Below, piece after piece: positions 1-7,508 of a stretch of 39,906 nt of DNA; position 1 is the stretch's first letter; every line of letters starts with the position of its first letter. Origin of the DNA: Oscillospiraceae bacterium (GTDB taxonomy: Bacteria; Bacillota; Clostridia; Oscillospirales; Oscillospiraceae); the NCBI GenBank assembly GCA_017632035.1, contig JAGBSG010000033.1:1-39906 (forward strand), in the 5' to 3' direction. The translations under genes were made by a program, and so were the position numbers. Under the pieces are notes generated by a model. That model did not search any database, was not told the origin of the DNA, and worked only from the letters and a program-made list of their open reading frames with translations.

Positions 1-156
1 ATGACCTTTTACAGTACAGAGCGTATGCAGGAACGTTTCGGTGGTAAAACACCTGCCGAAGTCCGTGCTGAGGCTCTGGTAACTGATACACCGGTACAGT
101 ACCCAATTCCTGCAAATAAGAGAATCCAGAAATATAAGGCTTGCTACGCGGCCTAA
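1..156 (+). pseudogene. IS3-family-like transposase C-terminal fragment
   Basis: An open frame runs from the window edge to a TAA at 154-156 (51 residues). The text, with TPAEVRAEAL followed by PIPANKRIQKYK, resembles the extreme C-terminus of IS3-type integrase-core transposases (established knowledge of IS150/IS3 relatives, recalled and not searched). The catalytic DDE region is outside the window, so I cannot tell whether the element is intact upstream. The ATG at position 1 is probably internal rather than the true start. Downstream lies a small GCTGCC/GGCAGC hairpin (165-184), then a T-rich stretch and a motif around 220-240 typical of the non-coding end of such insertion sequences. Confidence 0.5.
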
Positions 157-321
157 ACAAAACAGCTGCCACCATATCGGCAGCAGCTGCTTACAAATAT
201 TTTTTAGTTATTTTCCTGGTCTACTTGACAAGGGGCGGTTCAAATTTGCCCGGTTTTTGAGATTCTTCGCTTCGCGAAATCATGACACAATTTTGCAGCA
301 CGCTCTTTTCATATATGCTTT
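157..321. other. Non-coding end of the IS3-like element
   Basis: No gene is seen here. The stretch holds a hairpin (165-170 with 179-184) followed after 12 bases by a run of T, which could end transposase transcription. It continues into the probable IS right end at about 220-245. The exact terminal inverted repeat cannot be set because the left end is outside the window. Confidence 0.3.
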
Positions 322-801
322 TCACACCCGGTCGAAGGCGATCCGGGGTGTGCCATCGTGTGTGTAAATACCACCCCGGCAGGTAAAGCCCAGCCGCTTC
401 ACGGCCTGCTGCATAGGAATGTTCTTCTCATGGGTATCAATGCGCAGATAGTCAAAATACTGCTGAGCGAATGCCACCACCTGGGCAACAACACCCCGGC
501 AGCTGCCATCGCTGGCCACCCGGTGGATCACGCCGTAGGGCTTATCAGCGCCCCAACTGCCATCAAATATCACTTCATATGTAGGATCAGGCCCGGCAGC
601 CAGCATGAAGCAGGCACAGACCCGCCCTGCTTCCTCGATCACATACAGCTGTCCTGCCCGGATGTCCTCCAAAAGAACCTGCTGCCGGGGATACCCGTCC
701 GTCCATTGCACATCATTTCCGTTGGCCCGCATAAATGCCCGGGCATCGTCAAAAACCTCGCCCAGCCGGGGCAGATCTGCTTCAACCGCAAGTCGGATCA
801 T
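322..801 (-). CDS. GNAT-family N-acetyltransferase
   Basis: This 159-residue protein has the layout of the GNAT fold: an N-terminal strand and helix (IRLAVEADLPRL), a central sheet (LYVIEEAGRVCACFML), an acetyl-CoA-loop-like segment (VASDGSCRGVVAQVV) and a C-terminal strand-loop (RLGFTCRGGIY). GNAT enzymes transfer acetyl groups from acetyl-CoA to amines on small molecules or proteins; the substrate here cannot be predicted. I chose the ATG at 801 because GAGG sits eight bases upstream. An earlier in-frame ATG at 843 has no such site. The gene stands alone behind a good promoter (832-860), left of element A. The fold call is firm, the function is not. Confidence 0.75.
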   Translation of the reverse strand: MIRLAVEADLPRLGEVFDDARAFMRANGNDVQWTDGYPRQQVLLEDIRAGQLYVIEEAGRVCACFMLAAGPDPTYEVIFDGSWGADKPYGVIHRVASDGSCRGVVAQVVAFAQQYFDYLRIDTHEKNIPMQQAVKRLGFTCRGGIYTHDGTPRIAFDRV

Positions 802-831
802 ATCATTACCTCTCATAGCATTTTCCGACAT

Positions 832-860
832 ATGATAGCACATTTTCCTAGATAGGGCAA
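832..860 (-). promoter_or_regulatory. Sigma-A promoter of the GNAT gene
   Basis: On the minus strand TTGCCC (855-860) and TATCAT (832-837) are separated by 17 bases, about 30 bases upstream of the start at 801. Confidence 0.5.
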
Positions 861-910
861 GTATATTATTCTTATAGTAAGGGCAACGATATAGGAAGTA
901 AGATGTAAAG

Positions 911-940
911 ATCCCACCCTCTTACGAGAACGGGATTTTT
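911..940 (+). terminator. Possible weak terminator
   Basis: ATCCC (911-915) can pair with GGGAT (932-936), with an inner TCT/AGA pairing, and a T-run follows. The stem is short and no plus-strand gene directly precedes it, so this is tentative. Confidence 0.25.
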
Positions 941-983
941 GTCTTTTACACAAAGAAGAACCATGTGAAAACCAAGGAGTTTC

Positions 984-1451
984 TTAAAAGTCAGTTTTCT
1001 GTTTATCAACTTCAAAATTCTCAAAAAATGCAAATCCTTTGCCTTCCTTATAATACAATTCTCCTATTTCATTTTCAAGTAAAACAGAATATTGTTCGTT
1101 AGTTACCTCAAATTGTTTTCTTTCACCGGACTCTAATTCAAATGCCGCATAAAAATTAGTATGCGCATATCTTCCTGTAATTTCGGTATGTTTGGAAATT
1201 ACTTTGGCATTATCCCTTATTCCAGGTAATGTTTTTTGTAACTTTTCTATAAACATATGTCCTACGAAAGAACGGAGAGCCAAAATGAATAAATACAAAA
1301 AGAGGATAATGCTAATAATATATAAAACAAACTCGAAGAAACCTGAAATGCCCGAAAAACTTTTACTTGATAAAAAATCTACAAACTTTTCTATTAAATA
1401 AATTAGAGGCATTGTAAGCAGTATCGTAGACATAAAATATCTAAATCCCAT
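984..1451 (-). CDS. DUF2500-like membrane protein
   Basis: This 155-residue protein has two hydrophobic segments near the N-terminus (about residues 5-25 and 38-62). A soluble C-terminal domain follows, with KVISKHTEITGR, FYAAFELESGERKQFEVT and GELYYKEGKGF. That pattern matches DUF2500 (YhhM-type) proteins as I recall them; their function is unknown. Start: ATG 1451 with AGGAG nine bases upstream. The gene is clearly richer in A+T than its neighbours, which hints at separate ancestry. It lies outside the tRNA-flanked elements. Confidence 0.6.
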   Translation of the reverse strand: MGFRYFMSTILLTMPLIYLIEKFVDFLSSKSFSGISGFFEFVLYIISIILFLYLFILALRSFVGHMFIEKLQKTLPGIRDNAKVISKHTEITGRYAHTNFYAAFELESGERKQFEVTNEQYSVLLENEIGELYYKEGKGFAFFENFEVDKQKTDF

Positions 1452-1863
1452 TATAAACCATCTCCTAGTTGTATTTTAACATAAAATCAGAGAAGCCGCA
1501 ATACGAATTCCCTTTTACTTCTTGTTTGGTACTTCCCAAAATCCGGTAAAAGACTTTTCCTGGAATAAGCGTAAAAAAGCAAGAAGCAAATATCCCGACC
1601 ACTTTCTTAAGCGGGATTTTGGGAGCTGCTGTCCTGTTGCGGTGCCTTTTGTGGAAAAGAGCCGCTATCCTGTTGCTGTGCCCGGCATCTTCGTCGCCGA
1701 CGGTGCGGCTTCCTCATCTGCCGACCGCTGCCACTCGCTCTGCTCCCTTGACTCCGCCACCGGCAGCGGTCGCCTCGCTCCCCAGATTTTCACTGGCTTC
1801 GCCAGTAAAAATCTGTAGCAGACTAATAAAAAAACAGCCGACCCGATTGGGTCGACTGATTTT
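1452..1863. other. Gene-free stretch left of the leftmost att copy
   Basis: I see no convincing gene. The segment changes from A+T-rich to strongly G+C-rich (about 1620-1790). It contains a near-repeat of CCTGTTGC-GTGCC (about 1632 and 1668) and a long hairpin (1783-1815: CAGATTTT/AAAATCTG plus ACTGGC/GCCAGT closed by a TTC loop). It ends in a bidirectional terminator-like hairpin next to the att copy. The open frames here have no family resemblance. Confidence 0.4.
1835..1863. terminator. Terminator adjoining the left att copy
   Basis: CGACCC (1839-1844) pairs with GGGTCG (1849-1854) around GATT, with A-rich and T-rich flanks so it can act both ways. It sits where the terminator of the minus-strand tRNA would lie before insertion. 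Confidence 0.6.
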
Positions 1864-1908
1864 TGGAGCTGCTAGCCAGATTTGAACTGGCGACCTCATC
1901 CTTACCAA
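1864..1908. repeat. att copy 1: left border of element A
   Basis: These 45 bases are identical to the 3' part of tRNA-Thr at 37762-37806 and to 27836-27880. The sequence after 1908 does not continue as tRNA, so this is a duplicated attachment core and not a tRNA gene. Confidence 0.9.
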
Positions 1909-2029
1909 CTATCTTGGAGCGATTTTTACCTTGTGTTACTTGTTGTAAATTATTGGATAAAACCCTTGTGTATCAAGGACTTTTCGGATTTGCCTGCCGC
2001 TGCTTGCTGTAGCTTGCGGTGGGTGTTTT

Positions 2030-2070
2030 GTGTCGGTTTTTTATGGCCCGTGTCGGTTTTGTGTCGGTTT
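2030..2070. repeat. Arm-type direct repeats, left end of element A
   Basis: GTGTCGGTTT occurs three times (2030-2039, 2050-2059, 2061-2070), the last two 11 bp apart. The same motif recurs as a close pair at 27745-27766 at the other end. Confidence 0.65.
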
Positions 2071-2152
2071 CTACGCCTGCTTAATTGCATCCCGGAAGAT
2101 CTGACTGGCCCGTTTTATGCAGTCTTGATCAGCATGGGTGGTTTTTGCTGCA

Positions 2153-2938
2153 TTATCGTTTGCTGTCCTTATTTGCTAAATCGCCATAGACGGGAGTAGC
2201 CAATCCAAAACCGCCGGATACGGTGAGAATTTGACCGGTGGTGTAGGCAGATGCATCGCTGGCGAAATAGCACACTGCTTCCGCAATCTCTTCCGGCAGG
2301 CCTATACGGCCTAAAGGGATATGCTTCATGAACAGGTTCCGGAAATCATCAGACAGATGCTTTTCCACTGCTTCCGTTGCGGTCATACCAGGAAGGACAG
2401 CGTTGCACCGGATATGGTGCTTGGCCTCCTGAACGGCGATGAGTTTTGCCAGATAATTGATGGCTGCCTTGCTGGTACCGTAAGCAACCTGGGAAATATC
2501 CGGCACAAGGCCTCCCACAGAGGAAATGTTGATAATACTGCCACCGCCTTGCTTTGCCATGTGCTTTACCGCAGCCTGACTTGCCATAAAGACACTTCTC
2601 AGGTTTAGATTTACTGTGTCCAGGAATATCTGCGGATCTGTATTGGCAAAATCCAAATCCTTACCGGGATTGGATGTGCCGAAGTTGTTGACCAGTACAT
2701 CAATACGGCCTACATCTCGCACTACATCCTCTACCATAGAGGTAAAGGTTTCCGGTTTGGTGGCATCATTGTACACACATTTTACACTGCCCAGTGTGTT
2801 CGCGATTTCCTGTGCCCGTTCCATATCCCGGGCGGCCATATAGACCCTAGCACCTTCCTGAGCGCATTTTTTCACAATAGCAAGACCGATTCCTCGGGTG
2901 GAGGCAGTCACCAGAATAACTTTATCTTGTAATCTCAT
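2153..2938 (-). CDS. hdhA: 7-alpha-hydroxysteroid dehydrogenase (SDR family)
   Basis: This 261-residue short-chain dehydrogenase has the cofactor motif TASTRGIG (11-18), NNFG in place of NNAG (84-87), the catalytic Ser around 139-140 and YxxxK (Y153, K157). Many stretches match, as I recall them, clostridial NADP(H)-dependent 7-alpha-HSDHs such as that of Clostridium absonum: STRGIG, FTSMVE, GRIDVLVNN, GGGSIINIS, VPDISQVAY, IRCNAVLPG and a C-terminal GGFGLATP. Such enzymes oxidise the 7-alpha-hydroxyl of cholate and chenodeoxycholate to the 7-oxo form in the cytoplasm. The gene follows a BaiG-like transporter with its ATG one base after that stop, behind AAAGGAG, so it is translationally coupled. 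Activity on another steroid cannot be excluded. Confidence 0.75.
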   Translation of the reverse strand: MRLQDKVILVTASTRGIGLAIVKKCAQEGARVYMAARDMERAQEIANTLGSVKCVYNDATKPETFTSMVEDVVRDVGRIDVLVNNFGTSNPGKDLDFANTDPQIFLDTVNLNLRSVFMASQAAVKHMAKQGGGSIINISSVGGLVPDISQVAYGTSKAAINYLAKLIAVQEAKHHIRCNAVLPGMTATEAVEKHLSDDFRNLFMKHIPLGRIGLPEEIAEAVCYFASDASAYTTGQILTVSGGFGLATPVYGDLANKDSKR

Positions 2939-2939
2939 A

Positions 2940-4331
2940 TTAGGACTCCTTTATAACTTTTCGCTTTGGCAGAAATGCAACCGCCACAATACCTAATGCT
3001 ACACACAGCAGTTCTGCGATTGCCAGGTAATGAATGGATGCAACTGCAGCAGCAGATTCCGCTGTGCCTGCGGAGATTCTTCCTGTGATCTGATTGGTAA
3101 ACAACGGGACAAACACGGCTACACCAAAAGGTGCTGCCAGATCCCGGAACAAGCCGTAGGTCCCCGTATCTGCGCCCGCCTTTTGAGGAGTCAATCCAGA
3201 AAGGACAACTTTCATAAAGATGGTACCGTTTCCTCCCAGACCGAAGCCAAGGACACCAAGGGATGCCATCAGCAACAGTACGGAGGTAACTTCTGTGAAC
3301 AGCAACAGGATTCCGCATCCGATACCGGTGAGCAAAAAAGAGCTCACCAATATCCGCTTAGGATCAAATTTGTCTGCCAGCGGTCCAAGAATAACCGCGC
3401 CCAAAGACATACCCACATACATGACAGAGATAGCATAGCCGGAGATAGCGGAATTCTCCGGCTGGGTGTAGTTGACAAAGACGATGGTGTTTGTCATGTT
3501 TGCCTGCATGAGTCCCTGGGTCAAAAATAGAGCCAGCACACTTAAGATAAAAGCATTCCGCTTGATAAAGCTGCCCGACAGGATGGGATGGGAACTTTTT
3601 CTTTCCGCAAGGGCAAGGCCCACCAGACTGACAATTGCAAGAATCAGCACAATGAGAAACGGTGTGGATGTCCAACCGAAGTTTTGCCCAAAGGATGGGA
3701 CACACAGCAGCAAACTGAAGAAGATCAGAATCAAAACCGCGCCGGATATATCAAAATTTTGAAGTGCCTTTTTCGTGGACACCTGATTGCAGGAAGTCAG
3801 AACACAGCCGGCAAAAACAGCAGCGCAAATGGCAACACATACCCACAGCATGGTTCGCCATCCTTAAGAAGAAACGATCAGTCCGCCAATGGTTGGTCCG
3901 ATGATCACCGATGCGCTGGAGAGCAGCATATATAGGGAAAATCCCTTCGCGATTTTGTCCTGTGGAAACTCCGTTGTAATATAGGCAAGGATTACAGGCC
4001 CCATAGCTGCTGTGCCAACACCTACGATAAATCGGGCGATCATCATAAATACAAGAGAGTTTGCAAAGGCGGACAGTACATTGCCTAAGGTGAATACCGC
4101 AATACCCAAGAGCAGAGTCTTTCTGCGTCCGATCACATCTCCGACTTTGCCGAGAATGGGCGCACAGGCTGCCGTAGACATGGCCTGGGCCAGGGCGGTC
4201 CAGGTAGTATTATTATAGGAAATCCCAATGTCCTGTACAAAAGCCGGTCCTAAAACCGTGGAAAAGCCGCCAACCAGACCAATCAAAAGAGCAGCCAGTG
4301 CGTATGGAATAAATCCGCGTTTATATGCCAT
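2940..4331 (-). pseudogene. baiG: BaiG-like bile acid MFS transporter interrupted by an in-frame TAA
   Basis: The frame encodes 462 residues of a major-facilitator drug/proton-type permease, but a TAA at 3864-3866 cuts it after residue 155. The reading frame continues unchanged on the other side (GWRTMLWVCVAIC), so this is a single nonsense change, not a frameshift. Text before the stop (STVLGPAFVQDIG, NNTTW, APILGKVGDVIGRRKTLLLGI) and after it (PSFGQNFGW, FLTQGLMQANMTN, GMSLGAVILGPLADK, GTYGLFRDLAAPFGVAVFVP) closely resembles BaiG of Clostridium scindens as I recall it. BaiG imports primary bile acids by proton symport. Start ATG 4331 has AAGGATG upstream. Unless the stop is read through or the two parts assemble, the transporter is inactive. 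A sequencing error remains possible. Confidence 0.75.
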
Positions 4332-4421
4332 TCGTTCACATCCTTTTAGGGATAGTATGCCCAGACTTTCTTTGCATTATTTGTTTATATTTGGACACAC
4401 TTTTTACAGGAGGGATCGAAT

Positions 4422-4475
4422 ATGAAGCAAAAATTTTTGATTTGCAAGAACGACTGCCATATCCAATCCAACTGA
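4422..4475 (+). pseudogene. 17-codon ORF resembling a desulfoferrodoxin N-terminus
   Basis: The ORF has a perfect AGGAGG eight bases before its ATG. It encodes MKQKFLICKNDCHIQSN, then TGA. The start resembles desulfoferrodoxin (superoxide reductase), which usually begins MKxKFxICxxCGNI, but the Cys-x2-Cys spacing is lost and nothing further follows. It is either a decayed gene whose translation signal survives or a small peptide. Low confidence. Confidence 0.3.
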
Positions 4476-4541
4476 TGCTTCTCTGCCTATAAATCTAATA
4501 TCAAATCCAACTTGCTTGAATGATAAAGAAAGGAAAAGAAA

Positions 4542-4820
4542 ATGCGCAAGTTTATAATTATCACTTTGATCGTGGGTTTAGATCCTGAGGCCAGCTATTA
4601 CGAGGCCGATGCCGCTGAGGCGATCTGTGCCGGCTTTGAGGGCAAGACTGCTGAGGAGATGGGCAAGCACATCGCATATCTGTGCCGCAACAGCTCCAGC
4701 CACTGGAGCTATGTGGGATCCAGCAAGTTCAGCTATATCGGTATCGGCGTGGACTACAGAGCCGGCACAGCCTATGGCTGGTATGGCTGCGTAATGGTAG
4801 GCAGAACAAATTACGGTTAA
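4542..4820 (+). CDS. Short CAP/SCP-like domain remnant
   Basis: The 92-residue protein ends in SSHWSYVGSSKFSYIGIGVDY and then a GWYGCVMV strand. This resembles the C-terminal part of CAP (SCP/PR1-like) domains, in which an HRxNxL segment precedes a YIGIG strand. A complete CAP domain is about 120-150 residues, and the N-terminal His/Glu part is missing. Residues 1-12 are hydrophobic but too short for a clear signal peptide. The ribosome site is weak (AAGGAAAAG). It lies 15 bp before the next gene in the same direction. I read it as a truncated or rearranged gene; expression is uncertain. Confidence 0.4.
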   Translation: MRKFIIITLIVGLDPEASYYEADAAEAICAGFEGKTAEEMGKHIAYLCRNSSSHWSYVGSSKFSYIGIGVDYRAGTAYGWYGCVMVGRTNYG

Positions 4821-4835
4821 GAAGGGAGAACACCA

Positions 4836-5594
4836 ATGGAAAAACGAAAGAAGGAATATTTTGACCACGCACTGGATCGCGCAATCAGTCGTACCAGGAG
4901 GATACTGGACGATTTGAAATTTATTCGTGAAATGAACCAGGAAGGCAAAAAAGATGTGGTATATAAATTCACATTACTTACGGCAGAAGATGCGGAATTC
5001 TTGATTCGGAATACAAGAGAACTGATTCTAAGCCAGAAGACACCTACCGGTGAAGAAGATGTACAGCGAATCATTGATGCGACCTACCCGGTAGAGATTG
5101 GATTCAATGCGGATGGCTGGTTTGGGGTGCGCATTCCCTTACTCATCCCGAAGAAGGACAACTATTCCGTGAAATATCTGGAGAAACGTCTGGGACCTGT
5201 ATTGGAGGAATTCTGGAGAGTAAGACCATGTTTCCAACTTGCCCCTCACGATTCTGTAATTGTATTCCGGCATATTTATTCTCCTAACAGGCCGGGTTGG
5301 GAACGATGCGTTCCAGCTGATTCGGAGATTGACTGTGTGATCCGTCTGTTTTTCTCATATGTTTTCCGTAAAATATTCCCCATAGAGTTTCGCCACTATC
5401 ATTGCTGTGCGATTGGCGAGGAGGAGTGTACGGAAGTATATGTGATGCCTGCCACGGAACTTGGGAAATGGATTTCTCAGGAAACCTCTGTTTGGAGCAT
5501 TCTGCCGAAAGGCGAAAAGCTATACGGGACAGATGCAGAGGCTAGAAAGGTACAGAACGAGAGTGTCGGTAAGGTATCGACGGCAACCCAATGA
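4836..5594 (+). CDS. Hypothetical protein, 252 aa (possibly DUF6100-like)
   Basis: I do not firmly recognise this protein. It is soluble, with a basic helical N-terminus (about 1-40) and a helical segment ending around 80. A mixed region follows with VEIGFNADGWFGVRIPLL and two central segments rich in aromatic residues and Cys (RHYHCCAIGEEECTEVYV). Its start text recalls DUF6100 proteins found on Clostridia mobile elements, but that is from memory. Start ATG 4836 follows GGGAG by seven bases. No signal peptide or membrane segment is visible. A clear terminator follows at 5642-5679, so it closes a short transcript with the CAP-like ORF. Confidence 0.55.
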   Translation: MEKRKKEYFDHALDRAISRTRRILDDLKFIREMNQEGKKDVVYKFTLLTAEDAEFLIRNTRELILSQKTPTGEEDVQRIIDATYPVEIGFNADGWFGVRIPLLIPKKDNYSVKYLEKRLGPVLEEFWRVRPCFQLAPHDSVIVFRHIYSPNRPGWERCVPADSEIDCVIRLFFSYVFRKIFPIEFRHYHCCAIGEEECTEVYVMPATELGKWISQETSVWSILPKGEKLYGTDAEARKVQNESVGKVSTATQ

Positions 5595-5641
5595 ATGCAC
5601 ACCCCGGTAGGCATAACAAACATTTTCAATTCCAACAAGAA

Positions 5642-5679
5642 GAGGATGCGGCCGGAGTGGCTGCATCCTCAGCTTTTTA
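5642..5679 (+). terminator. Rho-independent terminator after the 252-aa gene
   Basis: GAGGATGC (5642-5649) pairs with GCATCCTC (5663-5670), followed by AGCTTTTTAT. Confidence 0.8.
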
Positions 5680-5702
5680 TTATAAGAAGTTTGATGATAG
5701 AT

Positions 5703-5740
5703 ATTGAAAATTTCCGGTAAAATTACCAGAAATTTTCAAT
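5703..5740. repeat. Long imperfect palindrome downstream of hipA
   Basis: ATTGAAAATTTC (5703-5714) pairs with GAAATTTTCAAT (5729-5740), and an inner GGTAA/TTACC continues the stem with one C/A mismatch. There is no T-run on either side. It may stabilise the hipA mRNA 3' end or bind a protein. Confidence 0.6.
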
Positions 5741-5766
5741 AGGGTTGCAAAACTGAATAAGCATTG

Positions 5767-7017
5767 TTATTCGTAACAGGCGGAAAAGGCAGGTCGCATT
5801 TTCTCAATACTACCTCTACTCAGACCATACTCATTTGCCAATCGCTCCCAGTTATCTCTCACGGTTGCGGATATCTCATTAACAATCTTCTCTGCTTCAT
5901 TCTGTGAGAGTCCATAATACTGGGCGGTCTCAATTGCCAGGTCAAAGGAAATTGCACTATCATCCTCGCTGATATTCAGCGCCAAATCTTCACCATAAGG
6001 AACCGGGTTCACATCGTACAATGGTGACAAGCGCCAACCGGTCTGGGTAAGGATAAAACCATGGTTACGCAAGTGATCGTCAGTATTGGAAACTGCCATA
6101 TTGAACACGATTCGCTTCCACAGCTCCACCAGATCCATTTTGGGTGCAGCTCCGTTTGCCTTCAAGAAGGATACCAATTCCAGATAGCTGGTGCCGTCAT
6201 CGGCAGATGCGCCATCAACCTTACCAAGCATTGTCATGGCAGATGCGAAATGGATCCGGCGATTACCGTCACGATCAAAACGTTTGACCAGGAAAGTGCT
6301 GCCTAACTTAGAAAATGTCTCTAGGCGGGATTCCGGTACATTCAGACCGCACATCTTGGCAAGATCGTGGACAACTTTTTCCCATGCGCCGGTGTTGTTA
6401 TCATCGTGCTTGGAGGGGAATTTGGCAATCCAAAGAGATCCGTCCACCGCCTGTACCGTCGCTTTTGGTCTGGCACCACCCAGAGAGGAACCAGGGCGAA
6501 TCAGCTGCCTCAACCATTTTTCTTCAAGCATATTCTCGTCCTTCTCAAACTGCCGGGAGGCCTCCTCCAGTGCCCTCAGAGTGGCCCAAGGGGGTGCTGC
6601 CGTTTCTTTATCATCGGACAGGAACGGACCCCCATCTTCCAGAGAAAAGCGAATCGCTCCCATACGGGTTTCATCATACACACCTAGCAAGTAATCGCTG
6701 TCCAGCAGCTTGCGGGGCTTTCTTCCCTCTTTATCTGCCAAGAACTTCTCTCTGCGCTGCATCAGCACGCGGCCCCACCGGTCTGGGGAGGAGTCAGCAA
6801 AGACACCAAATGTATTCTTGTTGATAGGATACTGGCGTCCTTTGTACAGTGCCAGGTCCGGATCCAACACATAGGCAAACCGATTGGTAGTCAACCAGGT
6901 CTCGTCATACTCAAATGCGTAATGCTCGCTGCCCCGGCCTTGATCCACATAGAGTATTCCCAGTTTGGTAGGGACTTCACTGCTCCAGTTTTCGTATACA
7001 TAGATTGTCTTTGCCAT
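5767..7017 (-). CDS. hipA: HipA-family kinase toxin
   Basis: This 416-residue protein shows the HipA plan. There is an N-terminal beta domain (about 1-110), then GGARPKA (180-186) and a KFPS strand (199-202) around the ATP site. The catalytic loop is NTDDHLRNHG (311-320), followed by SPLYDVNP (331-338) with the metal-binding Asp. HipA kinases phosphorylate targets such as glutamyl-tRNA synthetase and cause dormancy; the target here is unknown. All key residues are present, so it should be active. I prefer the ATG at 7017, which has GGGAG seven bases upstream, over the ATG at 7023, which overlaps the hipB stop but has almost no spacing. The upstream HTH gene is the presumed antitoxin. Confidence 0.85.
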   Translation of the reverse strand: MAKTIYVYENWSSEVPTKLGILYVDQGRGSEHYAFEYDETWLTTNRFAYVLDPDLALYKGRQYPINKNTFGVFADSSPDRWGRVLMQRREKFLADKEGRKPRKLLDSDYLLGVYDETRMGAIRFSLEDGGPFLSDDKETAAPPWATLRALEEASRQFEKDENMLEEKWLRQLIRPGSSLGGARPKATVQAVDGSLWIAKFPSKHDDNNTGAWEKVVHDLAKMCGLNVPESRLETFSKLGSTFLVKRFDRDGNRRIHFASAMTMLGKVDGASADDGTSYLELVSFLKANGAAPKMDLVELWKRIVFNMAVSNTDDHLRNHGFILTQTGWRLSPLYDVNPVPYGEDLALNISEDDSAISFDLAIETAQYYGLSQNEAEKIVNEISATVRDNWERLANEYGLSRGSIEKMRPAFSACYE

Positions 7018-7019
7018 AC

Positions 7020-7340
7020 TCATTCTCCCTTCTTCGGGGCTCTGCACCTTGTAGGCAGTTCAAGATCTTGAAGCTTTCTGCCAAGCTCATCATCTTTGGC
7101 TACCAAAAGAAGATCTTTGTCCATACCGTTTAGTGCGTGCAGCACAGCAGCGTAACTGCCGATAGCAACTGACGGACTGCCTTTTTCAATGTTGCTCAAA
7201 GTCACCCGGCTGATGCCGGCACGTTCAGCAACCAGTTCAGCAGATAAATGCCTGCGTAACCGCGCTAAGCGGATCTGTTCACCCATCTGATTTAGAATTT
7301 GCTGCGTCTGGGGTAAAACTACAGTAGATTTCTTGCTCAT
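7020..7340 (-). CDS. hipB: HipB-like Xre-family antitoxin/repressor
   Basis: The protein has 106 residues with a helix-turn-helix of the Cro/CI type (about residues 20-75: IRLARLRRHLSAELVAERAGISRVTLSNIEKGSPSV in part). It is followed by a short C-terminal tail. HipB-type partners bind HipA and repress their shared operon. Start ATG 7340 has GAGG eight bases upstream; a GTG at 7349 is less likely. The stop lies two bases from the chosen hipA start, giving a tight toxin-antitoxin pair. A consensus promoter with a palindrome over its -10 box precedes it, consistent with autoregulation. Confidence 0.8.
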   Translation of the reverse strand: MSKKSTVVLPQTQQILNQMGEQIRLARLRRHLSAELVAERAGISRVTLSNIEKGSPSVAIGSYAAVLHALNGMDKDLLLVAKDDELGRKLQDLELPTRCRAPKKGE

Positions 7341-7366
7341 AGCAATCACCTCTCTTAATGTATGTT

Positions 7367-7395
7367 ATTATATTCATAATATGATTAAATGTCAA
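7367..7395 (-). promoter_or_regulatory. hipBA promoter with palindromic operator
   Basis: Minus-strand TTGACA (7390-7395) and TATAAT (7367-7372) are spaced by exactly 17 bases. ATTAT-ATTC-ATAAT (7367-7380) forms an inverted repeat over the -10 box, a likely HipB operator. Confidence 0.75.
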
Positions 7396-7475
7396 TTTTT
7401 ATTTACATTATATTAGAAATTGCACTTTAAAAATGCAAGTTGCAAAAAAGAATTTATTTTTTTGGCTTATTATGC

Positions 7476-7481
7476 TATAAT
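7476..7481 (+). promoter_or_regulatory. Extended -10 promoter of the sensor kinase
   Basis: TATAAT is preceded by TGC (TG-N motif), 27 bases before the ATG at 7509. No good -35 box is seen, as is normal for extended -10 promoters or ones needing an activator. Confidence 0.5.
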
Positions 7482-7508
7482 GAGCAAAAAACATAAAGGG
7501 GCAAAGCA

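Noticed and set aside
1522..1885. Plus-strand ORFs in the G+C-rich block
   Set aside because: No ribosome site, no family pattern, overlapping frames of equal quality.
1714..1908. Minus-strand ORF beginning MVRMRSPVQIWLAAP
   Set aside because: This is the translated 3' end of the tRNA copy (att core), a known false ORF. The same false start occurs at 27890.
1864..1908. tRNA gene at the left or middle att copy
   Set aside because: Only the 3' 45 bases are present; the D-arm and 5' acceptor half are missing at 1909 and 27881.
2935..3318. ORF in another frame of the transporter gene
   Set aside because: The permease frame explains the region. This ORF has no transporter or other domain text and no ribosome site.
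3852..3866. Two separate transporter genes, 2940-3851 and 3864-4331
   Set aside because: Both are in the same frame and join to one normal MFS protein; only one TAA separates them. The second part lacks its own ribosome site.
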